A stretch of 64,000 nt of DNA, from the NCBI RefSeq assembly GCF_000722695.1, contig NZ_JPFU01000012.1:124001-188000 (forward strand), written 5' to 3'. The notes under the pieces are model-generated. The model was not told the DNA's origin. It ran no database searches and saw nothing but the letters and a program-made list of their open reading frames with translations. The translations under genes were made by a program, and so were the position numbers. Below, one piece after another: positions 60,264 through 64,000 of the stretch (its first letter is position 1; every line of letters begins with the position of its first letter). The stretch comes from Streptococcus mitis (GTDB lineage: Bacteria > Bacillota > Bacilli > Lactobacillales > Streptococcaceae).

Positions 60264-61169
60264 TTATAGGTAAAGGAATTTGAAGATAGCTACTGCTGCA
60301 ATTGCTGCTGCAATAGGTGCTACTACTGGTACCCAAGAATACCACCATTTTGAATCCCCTTTGTGCTCACCAAGAACTGATTTTGGAAGGAAAGCATGAA
60401 GGAGGCGTGGGCCAAAGTCACGCGCAGGGTTCAAGGCAGGTCCTGTAGGTCCACCAAGTGATGTTACCAAGGCCATAACGAGGAAACCAAGTGCCAAGTG
60501 AGCAATTCCAAGACCAGATGTCATAAATGGTGCTACTTGTTCTTTAGCTTGGTCAAGTGCTGCTGTTACTTGTTCTTGAGGAATAGTTTGACCTTGAGTA
60601 GTTGCTTGTGTAACTTGAGCATTAATAGCCGCTTGTGCTTTTGATACTAATTCAGCACCAAAGAAGTTTTTAGTCAAACCAAGGGCTGCAAAGAAAAGAA
60701 CAAATGAACCGATAAACTCGTTTACAAAACCATTAACAGTTGCTGCAAAACGTGATTCTTTTGTACCATTATCCAAACTTGAAATTGTTGAGAAAGTACC
60801 CAAGATGTTGTTTGGATTTTCAGTTTTCAAGTAGTATGGGCGGTGTGTTGCCACAACCAAGGCTTGACCAAAGATAGCACCCAAAACTTGTGCAATGATG
60901 TAAGGCGCAACTTGTGCCCAAGGGAAGAGACCGCTTACTGCAAGTCCAAGAGTGAAGGCTGGGTTGATGTGGTTTCCAGATACGTTACCAAACATCAAGG
61001 CAGGAATCATAACCCCCATACCGTAACCAACAGCGATAACGATCCAGCCACTTTGGTGACCTTTCGTACCTTTAAGTTCAACGTTGGCAACTGCACCATT
61101 TCCAAGAATGATCAAAAGAGCAGTAGCCAAAAATTCAGTGGCATATTTAATTGCCCATGTGAAATCCAT
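60264..61169 (-). CDS. Aquaglyceroporin (MIP family, GlpF-like)
   Basis: A 301-residue channel with six membrane helices and both NPA half-helices: GNHINPAFTLGLAV and GPALNPARDFGPRL. The Asp after the second NPAR favours glycerol over water. An extra hydrophilic, Gln-rich stretch (about residues 178-215, AQAAINAQVTQATTQGQT) sits between helices, longer than in E. coli GlpF. It resembles the streptococcal/lactococcal Gla proteins. AAGGAG precedes the ATG. No glycerol kinase gene is nearby. Confidence 0.9.
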   Translation of the reverse strand: MDFTWAIKYATEFLATALLIILGNGAVANVELKGTKGHQSGWIVIAVGYGMGVMIPALMFGNVSGNHINPAFTLGLAVSGLFPWAQVAPYIIAQVLGAIFGQALVVATHRPYYLKTENPNNILGTFSTISSLDNGTKESRFAATVNGFVNEFIGSFVLFFAALGLTKNFFGAELVSKAQAAINAQVTQATTQGQTIPQEQVTAALDQAKEQVAPFMTSGLGIAHLALGFLVMALVTSLGGPTGPALNPARDFGPRLLHAFLPKSVLGEHKGDSKWWYSWVPVVAPIAAAIAAVAIFKFLYL

Positions 61170-61271
61170 TTGATAGATTCTCCTTAAAATTTTTTAGACA
61201 ATCCTTATTCTATCAATTTTTATTTCTTTTAGCAACAGGTTTTCAAAAAGATTATATGAGAAAGCGGTTTT

Positions 61272-61296
61272 ATTATGTGACTATTAGTCACATAAT
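61272..61296. repeat. Perfect 25-bp palindrome, copy 1
   Basis: Arms ATTATGTGACTA and TAGTCACATAAT around a single central T. The second copy (63799-63823) is identical except that the centre is A, i.e. its reverse complement. The two frame the choline-binding-protein/regulator module. The rest of 61170-61481 holds the terminator below and AT-rich DNA. Confidence 0.85.
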
Positions 61297-61299
61297 AAA

Positions 61300-61325
61300 G
61301 AAAGGACGAAATTCGTCCTTTCTCA
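61300..61325 (-). terminator. Terminator of the choline-binding protein transcript
   Basis: GAAAGGACGAA and TTCGTCCTTTC pair around one base; read on the minus strand it is followed by TTTATT. It lies about 160 bases past the gene. Confidence 0.6.
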
Positions 61326-61481
61326 TTCTTAGCTTTTCTTCAACCTACTACAGTAGATAAACATACTGAATAGCTACTGTCTTGACTCATTTAATTCTTA
61401 AAAATTGATAGAGTTGACAAATGGTAGAAAAAAGCCCTTTTTACTAAGTTAAGTATCAACTACAGTTACGATTAGCATTCG

Positions 61482-62501
61482 TTACTTAACCCACTCACCA
61501 TTATAGTTTACGTAGTAACCATCTACTGAGGTATTAACAGCTAGAGCACCTGAACCATACGCATAGTACCATTTACCATTGATTTGGAACCAGCCTGTTT
61601 TCATATCTCCATTACTTGCATTTAGATAGTACCATATTGAACCATCTTTCACCCAACCTGTGGACATTGCACCTGATGATCGAAGATAGTACCATTTATT
61701 ACCAACATTGACCCAACCTGTCTTCATATCACCGTTTTGAGCATCTAGATAATACCACATTGAACCATCTTGATACCAGCTAGTCGCCATCGCTCCTGAT
61801 GAACGGAGATAGTACCATTTATTACCAACATTGGCCCAACCAGTTTGCATGATTCCAGTTTTTGGATCCAAGTAGTACCATGGAGCAGGTTTGCTTCTAT
61901 CAATGTCAATAGTAACATGAAAATCTTGAGTCCAACCCTTAGCAACTTCACCAATTGGTAGTGGATTGTAAGAATCATCGCCAAAATTTCCTAGCTTATT
62001 TAAATAATACCAATTGCCGTCTTCATAAATCCAGCCTGTCTTTACAGCATAATGATTATCAAAATAATAAGTTCTCTTTTCAGCAGATAGAGGATATTGT
62101 TCACCGTATACTTTTCCTGTATTTTCAGACGTTTTTGCCTCTAGTACTTGTTTATCTGTTTGTTCTAGCAAAGCACCATCTTGTCCAAAATAGTACCACT
62201 TCTCCTGAAGGCCAATTTCGAAGACTGGACGATTATCAAATAAATCATCACGATAACCGGTTCCAGGAATTTCTAAGTATTGCCATCCAACTACCATTTC
62301 TCCTTTATCACCAAAATAGTAAGTTTTACCGTCTATTTTATGCCAATAGATTGCTTTATGATCATCTTTTACATAATATTTTCTATTATCCTTATCAACA
62401 AATCGGCCACCTGTGGTATTCGCAAATACAGTATTTGTAGTTAGCAAACCAAAGAAAAGTGCTGTTAGCCCAACTTGCATAGTTTTTTTCAAAAGTTTCA
62501 T
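61482..62501 (-). CDS. Choline-binding surface protein (CbpF/CbpC-like)
   Basis: A 339-residue secreted protein. The signal peptide is MKLLKKTMQVGLTALFFGLL through VFA. Most of the mature part is choline-binding repeats (WYYL, KTGW, KWYYLRSSGAM and similar, strongest from residue ~205 to the end NYNGEWVK), which bind phosphocholine on teichoic acid. The N-terminal repeats are irregular, as in pneumococcal CbpF/CbpC. No catalytic domain is seen. ATG 62501 has GGAGG nine bases upstream and overlaps the stop of the small upstream ORF, suggesting translational coupling. Confidence 0.9.
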   Translation of the reverse strand: MKLLKKTMQVGLTALFFGLLTTNTVFANTTGGRFVDKDNRKYYVKDDHKAIYWHKIDGKTYYFGDKGEMVVGWQYLEIPGTGYRDDLFDNRPVFEIGLQEKWYYFGQDGALLEQTDKQVLEAKTSENTGKVYGEQYPLSAEKRTYYFDNHYAVKTGWIYEDGNWYYLNKLGNFGDDSYNPLPIGEVAKGWTQDFHVTIDIDRSKPAPWYYLDPKTGIMQTGWANVGNKWYYLRSSGAMATSWYQDGSMWYYLDAQNGDMKTGWVNVGNKWYYLRSSGAMSTGWVKDGSIWYYLNASNGDMKTGWFQINGKWYYAYGSGALAVNTSVDGYYVNYNGEWVK

Positions 62502-62671
62502 TTATATATTCCTCCAATATTAGATCCACTCACCAGATGAAGCGAAATTATAAACTTTACCATTTGTCTATTCTTCTGAACAAACTGTTGATAGGGAATT
62601 GTATTGCCAAATGCAAGAACACTTAGTAATACAAATATAACTATTTTTTTAATTCCACGATTTCTCCTCAT
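62498..62671 (-). CDS. Small signal-peptide-bearing ORF, candidate Phr-like pheromone precursor
   Basis: A 57-residue ORF with a basic N-terminus (MRRNRGIKK), a hydrophobic core (IVIFVLLSVLAFG) and a polar tail ending SGSNIGGIYK, the layout of Phr/PapR pro-peptides. It lies between a PlcR-like regulator (divergent) and the choline-binding gene, whose start it overlaps by 4 bases (ATGA). AAGGAGG lies 13 bases before the ATG, a long spacing. Caution: the last residues coincide with the downstream ribosome site, and another frame encodes TNGKVYNFASSGEWI then TAA, so the ORF may be frameshifted. I do not recognise an exact family. Confidence 0.5.
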   Translation of the reverse strand: MRRNRGIKKIVIFVLLSVLAFGNTIPYQQFVQKNRQMVKFIISLHLVSGSNIGGIYK

Positions 62672-62703
62672 CTTATATTGTGAACCTCCTTTCTTTCTGC
62701 TTA

Positions 62704-62732
62704 ATTCTAACACACATATGAAAATCAGTCAA
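62704..62732 (-). promoter_or_regulatory. Promoter of the small ORF / choline-binding protein operon
   Basis: On the minus strand: TTGACT (62727-62732), 17 bases, TAGAAT (62704-62709) with TGT before it as an extended -10. Confidence 0.7.
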
Positions 62733-62753
62733 ATTTTTATATTTATTTTGACT
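62727..62753. promoter_or_regulatory. Candidate operator (inverted repeat over the -35)
   Basis: Perfect 7-base arms AGTCAAA (62727-62733) and TTTGACT (62747-62753), separated by 13 AT-rich bases. The left arm contains the -35 of the operon promoter. It could be the site of the divergent PlcR-like regulator. Confidence 0.45.
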
Positions 62754-62795
62754 TTTTTTTATATTAATTACACATAAACATTTTTTATTACAAAT

Positions 62796-62824
62796 TTGCT
62801 ATTTTTAACTAAAAGAAATATAAT
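62796..62824 (+). promoter_or_regulatory. Promoter of the PlcR-like regulator
   Basis: TTGCTA (62796-62801), 17 bases, TATAAT (62819-62824). Confidence 0.65.
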
Positions 62825-62854
62825 TAAGTTAAGTAGAAAGGAATAATATTTTTT

Positions 62855-63718
62855 ATGAATATACTCGCTGAGAAATTCAGAGTAAAGAGAAAAGAGTTAG
62901 GTCTATCTCAACAAACTCTTGCAGAAGGAATTTGTGAACAAAGCCAGATTAGTAAAATTGAGAGAGGGCATTTCATTCCCTCCGCAGACCTTTTGTTCAA
63001 ACTCTCACAACGACTCGAAGTGCCATTAGATTATTTTTTTAATGAACAAATTGAAATTAAATCTAACCTCTCTAATTTCAAGCAATTATCTGCTCGACTA
63101 TTAAATGATAGAAATTATGACAATTTGGAATATATTTATAGAATAGAGATTGAACGAAGTACTTTTCTAACACTAGAAGACCGAACTTACCTTGAATGGA
63201 TTAAAGCTATTATTGACTTCTATCAATATGACAGTAAGTGTGAGGCAATTTCTTCATTGGAAAATATATTATTAAAAGTCTCCTCAGATACTCTGATTTA
63301 TTTAAAGGCATTGAATACTCTATCTAACTTCTATTCCCTTGTTGGTCGTGAAGAAGATTATGAAGCAAACTACTTTCATTTAATGGAGTTATATCAGACA
63401 AAAAATTTTGAGCATCAAGAGTTTTTATTTGGCTACATCAGAGTTCGTTACAACTACGCTCACTACCTAGTATCAAATGAAAAATATAATGAAGCCATCC
63501 AAGAAGCTCTTGAGACGATTGAACTCTGTAAACAAAGACAGACAAGCTACCAACTGGCTCCTCTACTTATTCTTGTAGGAAATGCTGGAGCCAAATTTCT
63601 AGACAAAGAACAAGTCAAAAATTATTATATAGAAGCAAGAGAGTTATGTAAGATTTATAACAATCCTTTAATGTTGATGAAGATAGAAAATTATTTGAAA
63701 GAATTAGATACTGTTTAG
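62855..63718 (+). CDS. PlcR/TprA-like peptide-sensing regulator
   Basis: A 287-residue RRNPP-type regulator, the same length as pneumococcal TprA as I recall it. XRE helix-turn-helix is at about 5-60 (KRKELGLSQQTLAEGICEQSQISKIERGHF), followed by helical TPR-type repeats to the C-terminus (for example YIRVRYNYAHYLVSNEKYNEAIQEALETIELCKQR). Family members are switched by short imported peptides made from small secreted precursors encoded next door. Here such an ORF lies divergently 180 bases away, upstream of a choline-binding gene. Paralogous to the regulator at 11815-12681. AAAGGA lies about 12 bases before the ATG. Confidence 0.88.
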   Translation: MNILAEKFRVKRKELGLSQQTLAEGICEQSQISKIERGHFIPSADLLFKLSQRLEVPLDYFFNEQIEIKSNLSNFKQLSARLLNDRNYDNLEYIYRIEIERSTFLTLEDRTYLEWIKAIIDFYQYDSKCEAISSLENILLKVSSDTLIYLKALNTLSNFYSLVGREEDYEANYFHLMELYQTKNFEHQEFLFGYIRVRYNYAHYLVSNEKYNEAIQEALETIELCKQRQTSYQLAPLLILVGNAGAKFLDKEQVKNYYIEARELCKIYNNPLMLMKIENYLKELDTV

Positions 63719-63763
63719 TTAATCTTGATATTATAGTTTTTCTGAAACGTTAAATAACCTGTA

Positions 63764-63797
63764 AGGCTGATAGTGAAATTAATACTATCAGTCTTAT
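63764..63797 (+). terminator. Terminator of the PlcR-like regulator
   Basis: AAGGCTGATAGT and ACTATCAGTCTT pair around an 8-base loop, followed by ATTATT. Confidence 0.75.
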
Positions 63798-63798
63798 T

Positions 63799-63823
63799 AT
63801 TATGTGACTAATAGTCACATAAT
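63799..63823. repeat. Perfect 25-bp palindrome, copy 2
   Basis: Arms ATTATGTGACTA and TAGTCACATAAT around a single central A; reverse complement of the copy at 61272-61296. From 63824 to the right edge I see no gene I can support. Confidence 0.85.
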
Positions 63824-64000
63824 TTAAAAAACTAAACAAATTGATTAGGAAACTCAAACTAAGTTCCAACAATGCTTTAGGAACTACAGTCTACTACTTC
63901 AGATTCAGTTCACTATAATTTCCAAGCGAATCTTATGATAGCTACTTTGTTAGGATGCTCTTATTTTTTATCAGACAAAACAAAAGGATTAAGAAAGTTA

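Noticed and set aside
63824..64000. Possible gene entering from the right edge
   Set aside because: A short open frame runs to base 64000 but has no start, ribosome site or recognisable protein sequence.

Overview
ORGANISM. The window looks like the chromosome of a mitis-group Streptococcus close to S. mitis, S. oralis or S. pneumoniae. Evidence: a complete BOX repeat, pneumococcus-like proteins and gene order (glmU-nudix-macP-mtnN-rocS, lemA-htpX, ylxM-ffh, cppA, the c-a-b-delta-alpha-gamma-beta-epsilon ATP synthase operon), a choline-binding protein, a YSIRK/LPXTG surface protein, low G+C, and AGGAGG-type ribosome sites with TTGACA-17-TATAAT promoters. The species is inferred from remembered gene order and protein similarity, not from a search. 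LAYOUT. 1-10.3 kb is core: an ABC-F ATPase cut by the left edge, htpX/lemA, rsmG, a uracil permease behind a PyrR-type attenuator, ffh (its frame is broken by one missing base), ylxM, a DUF1934 protein, an HD hydrolase that may be leaderless, and a Cof-type HAD phosphatase. 10.3-15.3 kb is an accessory island next to tRNA-Arg(CCU). It holds a truncated MFS transporter, a CYTH protein, a PlcR/TprA-like regulator, a dead integrase, a HepT/MntA module with a dead toxin and an intact antitoxin, and an intact HicAB module. 15.4-30 kb is core: rplS, two crcB genes, chorismate mutase, flavodoxin, the c-di-AMP-pathway phosphodiesterase pde2, rpmE2, ybaB, a membrane GDPD, an exonuclease, rocS, mtnN, macP, a nudix gene, glmU, a GH25 lysozyme, DUF368, a YbaK-like deacylase, a histidine phosphatase and lysS. 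30.1-38.1 kb is one giant repeat-built LPXTG adhesin (about 2,678 residues). 38.4-46.4 kb carries a polar amino-acid ABC transporter, a TPR protein, an AI-2E-family permease, an orphan oligopeptide-binding lipoprotein and a lactonase. 46.4-52.8 kb is the F1Fo ATP synthase operon. 53-61.2 kb holds a CHY zinc-finger protein, a U32 tRNA-hydroxylation protein, guaA, a GntR regulator with a BOX element, an EamA permease, a serine hydrolase, cppA and an aquaglyceroporin. MOST NOTABLE REGION. 61.27-63.82 kb is a compact module framed by two copies of a perfect 25-bp palindrome. It has a PlcR/TprA-like regulator divergent from a small ORF with a signal-peptide-like N-terminus, and that ORF is translationally coupled to a choline-binding protein gene. 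A 7-bp-arm inverted repeat covers the -35 of the small-ORF promoter. I read it as a candidate peptide-pheromone circuit controlling a cell-surface choline-binding protein. The small ORF may be frameshifted, so its status is uncertain. SMALL ELEMENTS. Two 53-55-bp palindromic insertions look like IS3-type ends with the interior deleted; one has a 4-bp target duplication and sits in the loop of a terminator-like hairpin. That hairpin family has three copies here. A 49-bp tandem repeat supplies the -35 of the uracil permease promoter.
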